Notes: generated by a model not told the origin, from the sequence alone. 64,000 nucleotides of DNA from Branchiostoma floridae (GCF_000003815.2 NC_049984.1:14113664-14177663), one strand, 5' to 3'; shown: positions 34,340 through 46,345, counted from the first letter of the stretch. Numbers and translations are program-made.

Positions 34340-35080
34340 TTCAGGGGGAATGAGCGCCACTATTGTATAGTGAAGGTTGGGGTGTTCTCTTCACCTGTGG
34401 CTCAGCACATACGGCAAGGTAAAACAGAACTCTACTCAGTTTATTTTTCCATATCAACACAACTTATTTAAAGTACAAGGAACGCAAGGACAAAACCTAA
34501 TGCAAGGCTACAACAGAACTCTATTCAATTTATTGTTACCGTTATATTTGTTTACTTGTTCACGTAACACATATTTTGGAGTTACTCTAACTCTTGTTCC
34601 TTATATGTAGCAAGTTAATATTTGAAGACAACAGTATTCAAGTTTAGACTTCCTATACACAACGTTTTACGAAACCTTCTTACTCACCCTTTGTTAAGTA
34701 GTCAACGTTTTTTTTAGCATGAAAATAACCGCAAAGTTAGAGAAGAAAAGGGAAGGGAAAGAAGAGACAGATCACACCACTATTGTATAGCGTTAATGTT
34801 ATGAGTGGTTTGGACCACCCCCATGCAACTAGTGGTAGGGTCCTGTTGTTCATTATCATGAGTTCCATTTAGATGTTGCCAAATAGATTGTGCTCCTGAC
34901 TATGCGCTCACTGTCACCCTTGAGTCGTCATCGTACGTGTTCCCTATTGGCGGAGGAATAGAAAAATCCTTATCTAGAACCTGTATGGAATATAAGTGAG
35001 TAGTACTTGCAGTGGTACCTTTACTTTGTACGTAACATGCGCGTGCGTACTGGGTAACCAGTACTCACAGTACTGAGTGA
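34340..35080. other. No recognisable gene
   Basis: No supported coding or repeat feature. Two short similar tracts near 34430-34540 share CAACAGAACTCTA-like words. Confidence 0.4.
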
Positions 35081-35088
35081 TGCAGAAC

Positions 35089-35375
35089 TGCAGTGCCATC
35101 TTAACATTGGATGTTTTGTAACCTAAGTTAGAAGAACAGTGCCATCTTTAGTACCTTGTATGTTTTGTAACCAGCATGATAGTATATTGCCATCTTTATC
35201 TTGGATGTTTTGATACCTAAGTAAGAAGAGCAGTGCAACCATTGTTGTTTTGTAATCTACACGATAGCTATAGTACCATCTTTACATTGGCTTATTTGTA
35301 ACCTTACTGATAACTGTACAGTGTCATCTTTAGTAATTATTTTGGATGTATGTAACCTGAATGATACCTGTAGTG
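35089..35375. repeat. Degenerate tandem repeat, about six units of 43-58 bp
   Basis: Units start with CAGTGCCATCTTTA-like sequence and contain TTGGATGTTTTGTAACCTAAG-like cores with variations. Six successive units are visible. An AATAAA (35378-35383) follows immediately, so the array could be the 3' end of a transcript. Confidence 0.7.
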
Positions 35376-36566
35376 GCAATAAAGATGTTTCTTGTTCATG
35401 TGTTCTTTCACCAGGCTTCCAAAGCACTTTTATTCATTTCTATTTAATGCATTCACTTTACTTCAGAGTCTGTTATGTTCTGCATCTTATCCATTTTCAG
35501 TTTACTGGTCCTTCACAAAGCCTCAGAATAACCACAGTTTTACATCAAATTTTCAAAAGCTCTGCACCATAGAAGGAGGGCAAAACACCCTGAGTGACCA
35601 ATTGACATCTTGATACACAGCCAAAATACTACGGGGACTAGAACATTGACAAACAACGCTAACCTCTATTTACAACATAATGACAACTCATTTCCATACC
35701 TAAGATGTAACAGTGATAAGCAGATAAGAGGATGTTCATGAAAAAAATAGACAAGAGGTTACTCAGATAACAACTCAGATAAGAGGTCGTACATGAACAA
35801 AAAAAAGTTAAGAGATGCAAGAGGCTACTGATCCACAAATTTTTCACCATCACTTGAGACTGAACTCGTCTCTGTTGCTTTCTCTCAGTGCACGACAACC
35901 GGTGACCGACCCCGTCCATCCTCACCATGTACATCTGCACATCTGAATGCAACTACTGTACTGGATGACAACAAATTCAAGTATTTGAACACAATCTTTG
36001 TTTGAAAACTTTGTATTTTGAGGCATGACTATTCCTTGTTCTTGTCTCAGTTGGATAAGATACTCAGTTGGATAAGATACTCAGTAGTATATTAATCCAA
36101 GGAGGTTAAAATCTTTCTATGCATCATAGTGAGGCATTGTCTTACATTTATAATTTTCACTGTGTATATAACCACAATGACAAAATGTGCTCTAGGATGG
36201 CCTACGGATCGGTCTGTTGAGGGAGTGGTGAGGAAGAGACCAAAGATATTGTGGTGCACATGAATGACAACCAAGTAGGACAGAAGGACGATCAGTTTAT
36301 ACAACATCTTGATTTTTACCTGCAACCGTGTCCATTTGTATTGTGTGAAGTGGGCAGGCTGGGTATAATATTATCGTTACCACACAATCACATGCCAATA
36401 TTCAAGTAGTTATTCTATAATTTCATATCAAACAAAATATGCTGAGAACATTTGAGGGACCCTTGACCTGGCCTTGTTAGCTCCTTTCCATATTTCAGCC
36501 GCTGGCAACTAAATTGAAGGGGTTTGCTTCCCCACAATTATGATCCAACACACCCATCTAACTAAG

Positions 36567-36664
36567 CTGAACCAGCCCCCACTGAGCCAGAGGCACAGTC
36601 CCCGAAGTCTGGGTTTCCAAGAGGCTTGACAGCTGTAAGAATAGACCTGACTAACAACCCCAGA
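36567..36664 (+). other. 98-nt exon-like block, copy B
   Basis: It is homologous to 30527-30624 with the same length, an open frame (QSPKSGFPRGLTAVRIDLTN) and the same border signals (AACTAAG before, AGTAAGT after). The retained frame between the copies suggests the block was coding when duplicated. Confidence 0.45.
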
Positions 36665-37681
36665 GTAAGTTGGATGTTCTGCCACAAGCCAAATAACTAA
36701 ATATCGATGAAAACATTATTACAAAACACGAATACAATATGTGATATGTTCATCGAGTTCTAGAAAATTGCAAAGTCGACCGATCCGGTCCGCCAACACG
36801 TAATAGATAATCCATCACAGATGTCAGCCGCGGTCGGCCTCACACTTTCAATTCTCGAGTAATTTTGTCACGAATTACAGGCAAAAACGGGTGAATATCA
36901 TCGACATAGTACAAGACCCTGGCTAGCATCTGAAACTAGAAATTCCGGACAAGACCTGAGGGTATGCGCAAACTGACGTGTTGGTTCCGAGACACATTCC
37001 ACACACTGTCTTACTCAACATGGCGTGGATAAGGAATACGGCAGAATCAAGCACTGTTCCTAACCAAGAATTCGTCAACATAGACATACGGGCAACCACT
37101 AATATTCTTCCTACAGAACGACAAAACAAGAGAACAATTTGCCAGCGAAAATCGTCTCTAGCTGGCAATGAAACACTTGCCATCGCCCTTCTTCTCCAAC
37201 TGTAGCTGCGTGACTGTGCGATGGGAAAACTGTAATATCCATCCGCCGTCTTATTTTCCAGTCGTATATTAAACATTCATCGTGAACAACTAACTTCTTT
37301 GAATTATTGAGCAAGCATTGTAACAAACTAGAAAATAATGCCGGTGATGTAAAATTGAGCTCTCATTTGATGGATGCTTCCCCCTTTATTTTCTTGTTTG
37401 GAACTATTTTCTGGCGGCACTTGTGTACATCCTGTCTGAGGAGGGTATTCGGTGGTCAGGGCTGGCGAGGCTCACTTAGGGTTTGTCAAACTGCGGTGGT
37501 TGTGAATAATGCAGAAAATGCAACTTGCTCTGTTTCGTTACTTTCACAGTTTCCTCATACTACTTAATCATAACACCGCGATTAATGTGTGTGATTTCTT
37601 TCAAACTGTAACTTTCCATGAAATCTGCACCTTCTATTGCAAATTAAAATCTTTGAAAATGTAAAATTGGTTCATTTATAG

Positions 37682-37894
37682 TACTCTCCAAGCAGAGGTT
37701 AGAATCCGGCTGTTTCTTAACGTTTTTTAGTCGGTTTTATCGGGCTTTCTATTTTGTATTTTATCTTGCTGTGTCAAAACCTAGTTAGGTTTCGTTAGGT
37801 TTTGACACAGTAATGTAAAATACAAAATAGAAAGCCCGATAAAGACGACTAAAACTTAAAAAACAGCCGGAGCCTAACCTCTGCTTGGAGAGTA
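37682..37894. mobile_element. Foldback MITE, CAGAGGTT family (copy 3)
   Basis: The ends are TACTCTCCAAGCAGAGGTT … AACCTCTGCTTGGAGAGTA. Long inverted arms meet at a centre with a TTTTGACACAG palindrome. The perfect 9-bp target duplication CATTTATAG lies at 37673-37681 and 37895-37903. Confidence 0.93.
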
Positions 37895-38279
37895 CATTTA
37901 TAGTAGATGTCACGGTGCTGCCGTGAAATTGCAGACTATACTTAACCACTAGGTGTGCTCTTGACCATATATTAGTACATGTACTATGGTTTGTTTTGAT
38001 TTTATTTTATTTATTAAGAGAGAAATACAGGCAGGGCTACCCAACTAGCCGGAGGCTATTATCAAGGGCTAGCCCTGGTAACAAAACAATAACAGTGTTA
38101 CGTTTGGGCCTGTAACAATACTCCTGAGGTCTTCTGTCACTGACATGCTACTGAAATCTACTTGAAACACAAAGTTGCCGACTTACATTAAGTAAAATCT
38201 TTATTGCTAAAATGTAGAACACAGTTCTAAACTTGATGTTGTCTAAAATCTTTCATTGTGAAAGGTTCATGATAGATCA

Positions 38280-39185
38280 TTCCTAATGCAACTGATGAAA
38301 TCATCATGATTAAAATTTCTGAAGGTAGTTGAATTCACACGTTTATGCCACCAGTCAATTCAATGCTATCAAAATTTCCACACTGGACATCATACATCAG
38401 TTCACCTTTATCCGCGGGGTAACCTATATCCGCTGTTCTTTAAAAACGGGGTAGTCAAGAATGTCAAGTTGACGGACGGTGGTTTCAAACTGCAATATTT
38501 TCAATATCTACAGATTGAAGCCACTGTCCGTCGACCTGAAATCCCTAAATACCCAGTTTTTAATGGATGTAAGTTAACGTTACCCCGCGGATAAAAGTGA
38601 ACTAGCGTTACATTTCTATCTTTAACAAGTTAAAAGAACACAGGTATGCATATTGCTTTTCATTGCTAGCCCAAGTTTCGGTCCCAATTGGATAAAAAAT
38701 GGCTATTTCAGGCAGTTCACGGGCTGTTTGCACTTTCGGGCGTGACCCCTACTTGGCCCCGTGGGACAACCGGTGGATTCTGGAGTACTGTAATTTGGAG
38801 CCCGGTCGGACCCCGGGTTGAATTTAACTCATGATAAATCCTAAATGAAACTGTGCATCATGATTAACATTTGCGGAGGTAGTTGATGTTACATTTCTAT
38901 GGCACCAGTCAATTCAATGCTATCAAAATTTCCACATAGGTTACCAATATGTCTACATTCCTAGCTCTTTAAAACGTCCTTGTTTAAAGGTAGGGGTAGG
39001 CATATTGCGGTCAATAGCAAGCCTCCTAAGACTTCGGTCTCAATTTGAACAAAAGGGCCCTGCCGGGTAGTTCATGGGCTTTTTTTGGCACCTTTAGGCG
39101 TGACCCCTACGTGGCCCCGTGGGGCACCCTGCGATTTCCGGGATCTTTTTGGGCCAGGCCGGACCCCGGGTTGAATTTAACTCGG
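38280..39185. repeat. Tandem duplication of a ~350-bp unit
   Basis: Unit 1 (about 38280-38830) and unit 2 (about 38835-39185) share CCAGTCAATTCAATGCTATC (38351 and 38905), CGTGACCCCTAC (38741 and 39099) and GGACCCCGGGTTGAATTTAA near their ends. Unit 1 is longer by about 200 bp because a MITE sits in it. Confidence 0.75.
38399..38603. mobile_element. MITE with AGTTCACTTTTATCC ends (copy 1)
   Basis: The left end AGTTCACCTTTATCCGCGGG and the right end CCGCGGATAAAAGTGAACT are inverted repeats. A second inner pair surrounds GACGGACGGTGGTTTCAA. A related copy lies at 49022-49200. It is absent from the second unit of the surrounding duplication. Confidence 0.75.
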
Positions 39186-39557
39186 ACTTAAAATGAACCC
39201 GGGACCTGGTAGCAAATAGACGCCGTGATGTGCCCATTGGGACAAATTAAATTTGTGTTCTCCGGCTGGGGCTACATCCCTGACGGACCGAAACCTAAAC
39301 ATGCTCTAGGCTCTAAGATTCGGCTCTACGATTCGGTCTTTTTTTCTGACTGCACTAGTTTTCTATTGTTTCTTGTCATATGGTACCTTGACGGTTTCTT
39401 GTTATAGGGTACCCTGAGTACCACCCTCCATAGGATGGTACCCAGGCTAACTGTTGGCACATGTAAAGCACAACTCAATGAGCATATAAGGTTGACATCA
39501 GCCAGTAGTATTGTCTTATAGGTTCATTGTCTAGAACAGTAATTTTTTTTTTTTGAC

Positions 39558-42500
39558 CTATCGATCGGAGAATAATTTCCTGAGAACGCCCCTAGCAATG
39601 GCCACTTTGGAGCTGTGTTGCAGCATTTTCAAGCCATTTTCCAACAGCCTCTTCCTCTCCATCCCACAACACACCGCGAGGCGCCCGCAGGGTGACATCA
39701 CTTCCTTTAACCGCACTTCGTCTTCCTGTAGAATGAGAGAAATTTTCAAATGAAAGGCCGTTTGTTTGTTGTTTGTTTATTTGTTTATCTGTTTGTTTAT
39801 TTCGATCTTCATTAGACTTTACAATATACTCGCAAAATCTATCTATTCTTCCTGGAGTCCAACTAAGATTGCCGCAAGTTCCCACAAACATAACGTTACA
39901 AATTCTACAAGTATATCAAAACATACCATTTCAGACAAAAGTTCTCTATTCACAACCATATTTTTTTAAGGGCCGACATCGACGTTCCCATGACCATTTC
40001 CATTTTCTTCAGGGCAAAATGACTGGTTTTAATACTTTGTACTACCGCTGGGTGTCATTGCTAAAAATGCAGTCCCAAACGTAAAGAATTGTGACATGTA
40101 ACGTTATAGCTATTGTTATTTAAAGCAAGATTGAGATAGTGAGGTTCCAAACGTAAACTATTGTCAAACTCTTGAAAAGGGAAGTTTGTTATTCAGCCAT
40201 TCGCCAACCTGATGAACTACATGTACTATCTATGGTTTGTAACATGGTTTTGACGGTAAATTTACCTCTATGGTAGTGGCATATGTTCGAAGCCGTAGAG
40301 ACAGCAGTCGACCGGCTACTTTCCGAGCGCGCACGTCCAAGGATCCGTCCTCTTCAAAACGGCCTGTTCTCAGGTCCTCCCAGACGTCTCTGAAAGATCC
40401 GCGGATATCATGTTGCAGTTTTGAAATCATTCGCATGAAGACGCTATTGCACCACTAGCGTTGTCACACACCTGACACATGACCATGACCATGACCATAA
40501 CCGGACGTCGTTAAATCTGCAGTTTAGAGCACACTCGTCCGAGCTAGGTCGCTACTATACCGCAAATGCCCTCCGTAAAAATGACAGTAGCTATAGAATA
40601 TGTCAATGTTGGCCTAATATGGAGTACAAGCTTTAGCGACCAATGTATAAGACAATCAATACTAATAGAATTACCATACATACACTGTAGTAGATAAATG
40701 AGATAAATAACCAACAATATTTTAAAAAAAATTAAAATTTAGGACACTCACTCATCATCCTGCTTGCACAGAAACACCATCAACACTATCAGCAGTTGTG
40801 GGGACACACCAGTAACACCACAGGTCAGGTCGCTGGTAAAGAAACGTAGGGATGAGACATTTATCGCCCAGTGAGGGTATCAACGGACGAAAACGTGTAA
40901 CCATTTTTTTATGTTTTCAAATTCCTTCTCATAGTAGCTAAATTATTGTTTACTTTTCACAATTCTCCATAGTAAATTAATACTAACAAAATCTTGGTGA
41001 TGTCATATAAAGCGTGCTTTTAGGAGGGTCGTTATGCATAGAACATGCAAACCCCCACACCCACCCACAAAAAAAAAGAAGAAAAAAAGCAACTTTCGAT
41101 GGCCCTGTCGCTCACCTGATGAGATTGTTTCGCGCCAAAAATATGATCTTCCTCTCCAAAAGCTCGTTGTTCTCCGGCTGTAGATACTCCAGAATGTCCT
41201 GAACTGCAGAAAGGAAATATACAACAATATTTCTGTTACACGAGTGTCTTTAGTTTCGTATAGCCGTCTTTGTAGAGCAAGACTTGACTGTCGCCAGATC
41301 TGATGACTGCTACAGAATGGGAGAGGGAGGGGAAGACAGATGAAGTGCAAATGAATTAGATAGATTACCCGAAGAACATTTTAGTAATGAGAGAAGTCTT
41401 AAAACTAGAGAAAACTTAAAACTGAAGTCAAGATGTTATGCAATAAAAGTGTATGAAATGTTACAAGAACGTTTAAAACCGGTTAAAGAGATAGGTGTAA
41501 GATTTCATAATCAGTCGATTTCTCTGATCTTCCGCTAAACCTGAGTGATAAGAAAGTCATGATCAAGTCATGCGCACAATTAATTGATCAACTGAGCCAC
41601 GCCATATTTGGCGAGGACAGCAGATGACGTAATTTCCAGACGACACTTTACCCAGGTGAAACGTCACGGTGTCTTCGGGGTTGCCAGGGACGACAAAGCC
41701 GAACTCGAGCAGGAGATTGTCGTTGTCGGCGCGCCCGTAACTGTTCATGACCTCGGCGTGTCTCCTGTACACGGTCTCCGTGCGGCTCTCCAGGCAACGG
41801 CTTTTCTCGTTGTACCGGTGCCTGATCTGGGAACATGGAACCGCGTGCGCACATGCTGGACTAAACCCTCTGTTTGTTTGGTTGTTTTTGTTTCTATTCT
41901 TCAGTTTAATTTCTACCTTCCCTTCACTATGAATTTCCTACACCTTGCTAACGCATTGGAAATATCATAGCCATTCCTTGATTCGCTTTGGCAAGACAAT
42001 TTACAAACTGAGGTGGTAAATATCGTAAGGGTGAAATTATAATTTGGAGCAATTTGGAGCTAGCCTGGCCTTCTTTAAGGGGCTCTTGAAGTAAAAAGAA
42101 ATGATCAACACGAACAGACACGGACTATGAACCCTGAGCTTTCACTCTACTTCATAATTTTGTACCATGTACATGTGATGATATTTGTTGATAGATCTAT
42201 TAACAGTCGATGTGAGAAATAGGGATCTCTGTTATATCTTATCTGGCACTTACCTCCCTCGTGACCTCAATGAAAAATGGCTTGCAGGCCGATTTGAGTT
42301 TGAGCTTCTTATGAATAAATGAAGGTTCAAACAAAAAACAAGTTATAAATTCAAATGGAGAAGTAAAGAATAACCATAAAAAGACGTGGGAAGGACACAT
42401 TTTAAAAAACAAACAAAATTTGGAACGAACTGTTTAGAAAATAATAAGTCTTGTTCGGTCCCTTACCTTTGCTTGCGCTGCGTGGTTGATGGAGTCGACC

Positions 42501-45152
42501 AATGGGAACATGGTGGGGGTGGGGGTGTCCTCCGCGTCCCGGAGATGGCGGCAACTTTCCCGTCCAATGGGCACGTCTAAGGCACGCGTCTTGATCGCTG
42601 ACCACGCCCACCTGAACAACCAACAAAATATGTGCCTCTTGAAATCTGCATAAATCTATCATACAAGTCTGACCCTTACCTCTTCACTCATGGCCTCAAT
42701 GAAAAGCGGCTAGCATGCCAATTTTGAATTTTTTTATGAATGAAGAAAGCTTAAAAAAGGCACAATGTATCCATTAAGAGTGCAATGCTGAACTCTCTTC
42801 CAACACAAATGTATACACGGATGAAATTTTCAACGACCATTGTCATCTTCCTCAGGATCAATACTGATGACCAATCACTCGCGAGAGTTACAGACATGTG
42901 ACCTTATCAACACGTGATCTTGCGGATACGTCAGTAATTGGTCAAACGTCCCAGGAAGTACTCTCCAACCAGAAGTTGAGTCGCGGACATATAGTAGAAG
43001 TCTGAAAAAATTACCGGCGCGCTCCACTTACTAATACTAATTTTTCCAACTACTACTATATCTCCACGACTCAACCTCTGACTGGAGAGTACCAGGTAGT
43101 TTAAGATAAGCCTGGAGTCCAGTCTTGTTCGCAAGTCCGCTCCCGAAGGTCGCTACCCACCCATGTAATCCATAAGATTAAGTCAGTGTGGCCTTATGCG
43201 AATAATACAATCAGATGCAGTAGCGACCTTCGGGAGCGGAGTAAGAGAACAAGTCTGGACTCCAGGCTAGTTTGTAACGCCCATCGTCTCAAATACCCGG
43301 CTACCTGACACCAAAGACTACTTACTTGAAGTCTTTGAAGTTGAAAGCATCCTCCTGATCAGGAAACAGATCTGCGAGCATCTTGAAGAACGGTGCGAGC
43401 TCCTTGTACTCTTTGTGACATTCGTACTTCTTCGCCTTCGCCTTTCCTCGGAGGGAGTTCGGCAAAAGTCGGAAGTCGTCTTCGGTGAAGAACGTCGGAC
43501 ACGAGTACTCCTCGGGCAGGATGTCGATGTAGGGACGCCAGAAGGATTTTTCGCGCCTGTATTTTTCACACATGAGGAAAACTGCAAGGGCCTGTGTGGG
43601 GGTTAGTCGGGGATCCGCACTGAAAAAAGAAGAAGAAAACAAAACAAAACAAAAATGTGAGCAGACTGAGGCTACATATTGGGGACAACATCTCTGTCTT
43701 GTCGTCATCGAACGTAGCCTGGATGCCAGATCCCGATCTCAATGATATCTATCGTTTTCCAGGGTCTAACTCATAGGGGCTGTTGTAGCATTTCCGTGGG
43801 GGTATGTTGGCCGTAGAGCCGACAAGGTGGCCAGTATAAGCCCTGGAAACACTCAAGGCTACCAAGAGGACCGAAGAATTCAGAAAACCATAAATAATAA
43901 TACACGATAAACCTGACAAAGGTGGTGACATTTTGGAAGTCTTTCACGAGCGGGGTATCTAATACTGGTAGTTTACCTTCTAACCATGATCTCATAAGAA
44001 CTGAACATGTGAAGATAGCGTTATAATCTCATTAGAAAGAACATTAGGCACGATTGTATACCCCCACATCTACTTGGAGCTAACCTTACCGTTCAATATA
44101 CGGAGCGATGTAGGAGTCCATAATGGCGTCCATAGTGATGAGTAGTCTCTGAGGGATCACCAACATCAGTTCTTCATGCTGCGCAATGGGAGAAATAGAT
44201 ACATTACCTAAGGTTGTGTGGCCCAAAATTACACGCATGGATAGCTAGTATGAAGCATTGCTAGTATGAAACTCTAGACCCAAAGAGTAACGGTTCTTTG
44301 ATATATCCTCTTCTATGGTTAAATAGCTACTATACGTAGTTCGAAAGGCTATGATTGCATCTTTCTATATAAAGCTTTGTCCTGTAAGTCTGCAAAAAAT
44401 AGACAGCATTTTAACAGTTTTATTATGTCTCAGTCAGAATGTAGTTTTACATGTCTAAAATAATTGACAGCAACTTTTAGCAGTTTCATTATGTTTGAGT
44501 CGCAATGTATTTTACACGTCATCAAGTTATACGATCTTGAATGTTGTAATCTAGTTTTTCTGGTACTAGTACCTTTAAGGCCTTAGTCGCCATCATTCCC
44601 CGACCAGTTCCTACAGAGAAAACGAACACACACACACACATGGCAGGCAAGATGGGCACGTCATGGTGGAGATAGAATAGTTAAGAATAGTCGTCAGCAC
44701 TCAGGAACGCAATGGAGTATTAGTTAATAAAGATCTAACAACCTACAATGAAGTGAAACTCAAATTTACAAATTCCAAATTAAACTATTCAAAGATTTAA
44801 AAATGAAAGTGTAGAGAAAACTCACATAGACTCACAGCCATATGAATCAAAAACGTCTATTCTGTATACCTGGGAAGACTGCTGGTTTTAGGGGCACATT
44901 TCTGCACCCATTTCTGTGTAGCCATTGGAAGAAGCGAACGAAACTTTCCTCGTGTGCAAGGGACACTAAACAAATAAGGCACAAAAAAATAACATTGTAC
45001 ATCCAAACAGAAAATAAACATTGGCAAATTACTGTTCTCATTTTAAGAGAAAACGACCAACAAAATTAACAATTTCAGTCGAACTTGCCAGGCCTGGTTT
45101 GATCTTTCCGCCGTCGGCGCCGTCTCCATGTACGACCACGCCTAGCAACCAT
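39558..45152 (-). CDS. SETD4: SETD4-like SET-domain lysine methyltransferase
   Basis: Ten coding exons on the minus strand: 45152-45089, 44965-44870, 44610-44573, 44178-44090, 43619-43326, 42611-42467, 41826-41652, 41203-41116, 40443-40266 and 39725-39558. All junction phases agree and the total is 1335 nt (444 residues), close to vertebrate SETD4. The N-terminus is very basic. The SET domain starts with GTGRGMMATKALK and IPQRLLITMDAIMDSYIAPY. The middle insert has KSFWRPYIDILPEEYSCPTF and WAWSAIKTRA, followed by DSINHAA and SYGRADNDNLLLEFGF, the residues that bind S-adenosylmethionine and close the active site. A Rubisco-LSMT-type helical C-terminus follows. Intron 1 appears to use GC-AG (CTG|GCAAGT). 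SETD4 proteins methylate histone lysines; the target here is unknown. Confidence 0.9.
42230..42340 (+). repeat. LINE 3' tail fragment in a SETD4 intron
   Basis: It shares the CCTCAATGAAAAATGGCTTG-like and GCAGGCCGATTTGAG blocks and the ATGAATAAATGAAGGTTC tail with the insert at 23298-23512. A weaker third copy is at about 42665-42740. Confidence 0.65.
42959..43091. mobile_element. Foldback MITE, CAGAGGTT family (copy 4)
   Basis: The ends are TACTCTCCAACCAGAAGTT … AACCTCTGACTGGAGAGTA, with 133 bp of near-palindrome related to copy 2. The flanks CCAGGAAG and CCAGGTAG are a probable 8-9 bp duplication with one change. It lies in a SETD4 intron. Confidence 0.82.
43109..43268. mobile_element. Separate foldback MITE with AGCCTGGAGTCCAG ends
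   Basis: The left arm AGCCTGGAGTCCAGTCTTG and the right arm CAAGTCTGGACTCCAGGCT are inverted. An inner pair, GAAGGTCGCTAC/GTAGCGACCTTC, is also perfect. It begins 17 bp after the preceding foldback element. The target duplication is unclear. Confidence 0.8.
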
Positions 45153-45215
45153 GGTAGCCTTTCCTGAGAAGTTTATCACCAAAATTCTTCACCTTCGCAG
45201 GGTCTCTGATGAATC
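45153..45215 (-). other. SETD4 5' leader part of the first coding exon
   Basis: A strong acceptor (TTCTTTCTTCTACAG) precedes 45215, so the exon that holds the SETD4 ATG (45152) probably has spliced 5' leader upstream. Confidence 0.5.
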
Positions 45216-45331
45216 CTGTAGAAGAAAGAAAACACAATTATATACTAGTACTTAGTTGGCTCGAATTAGTATATATATACATATTGATAAGAGTATTAAA
45301 GTGTCAGCTGACATACTTGGTTGAAAACACT

Positions 45332-45481
45332 CATTTTCCAAGCAGAGGTTGATGGGGAAATGCAAATGGTGACACTTTTTCTTATATGTCGTCCTTTTCT
45401 GACTAGCTGACTGAAAAAAGAGGGCATATAAGCAATGATCACGATTTTTCTCATCAATGATCAACCTCTGCTTGGAGAGTA
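45332..45481. mobile_element. Foldback MITE, CAGAGGTT family (copy 5)
   Basis: The left end is degenerate (TTTTCCAAGCAGAGGTTGAT); the right end ATCAACCTCTGCTTGGAGAGTA is intact. The interior differs from the other copies. It lies just upstream of the first SETD4 coding exon. Confidence 0.75.
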
Positions 45482-46181
45482 GAAAATGCGTTTCATATTT
45501 TGCGAAAGAAAAAGAAAACTTTAATAAATGTTTATTGCGTTTCTACTACATGTCTACGTTTCTACTACATTTCAAAGATGTTTGTTGGATCTAACAAAAC
45601 CTCACTTCCCCCAATACATGTATATAGAAGATGAAAGAAAATAATCAATGGAAGGTGAGAAAAGAAACATTATATTAGCACCTATTTTACACCTTTTGAC
45701 CGAAAAACCTCTCGCCGGGTGGCTTGAACGAGTCCATTTTCTTGACATTTGACCAATTCGCATGTGTTCATGTAAAGTCTTTTCCATTTACCGAGACACT
45801 AAAACAACTTTTACCGTACATAACTATTAAGGACAGTCTCGCCTGGGTGCAAAGTACAAAAGGACACAAGCTGCCACCACTCAACAACGTGGCGTTTGCA
45901 CAACTTCTGCCCTCTATTCTGACATCTGTGTGCAGCGGAAAATTATATACCACCAGTTTGATTGATACGATTTATGTGCTATTGGACGCACTATAGTATC
46001 CGTTGACTATTTTCAATAAAATCTGTGCTCTCCAGAATAAAGGGGGCTAAAAGAACTAAAAGAATGATATATTGCAGAGGATACTACGGATCCTACTACA
46101 CTTTATGATGACCCAAACCAGTTCAAGTACTAGTACCAGTTAAACGACAAGAAAAAGGCTAAATAAAACCGTTATACTTAC

Positions 46182-46345
46182 TTCAGATGGTCCACTAATG
46201 CGTACTGGGCAGCGAAGTGGTCGGAGATTGTATCATCAGAAAAAAAAACTTGTGGGATGGCCAAATTGAGAGCCGGGTCGGTTCGGCAAGCCGGTAACAG
46301 GGACTGGTGGTGAAAGGTCAACCACGTGGACCCTGTTCCGGCCAT
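46182..46345 (-). other. Possible upstream exon with a 54-codon open frame
   Basis: From the ATG at 46345 a minus-strand frame (MAGTGSTWLTFHHQSLLPAC…AAQYALVDHLK) runs to a strong donor, GAA|GTAAGT, at 46182. If spliced to the acceptor at 45215 it would not enter the SETD4 frame and would stop soon after. It could be a SETD4 leader exon with an upstream ORF, or the first exon of another gene. The product is not recognised. Confidence 0.4.
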
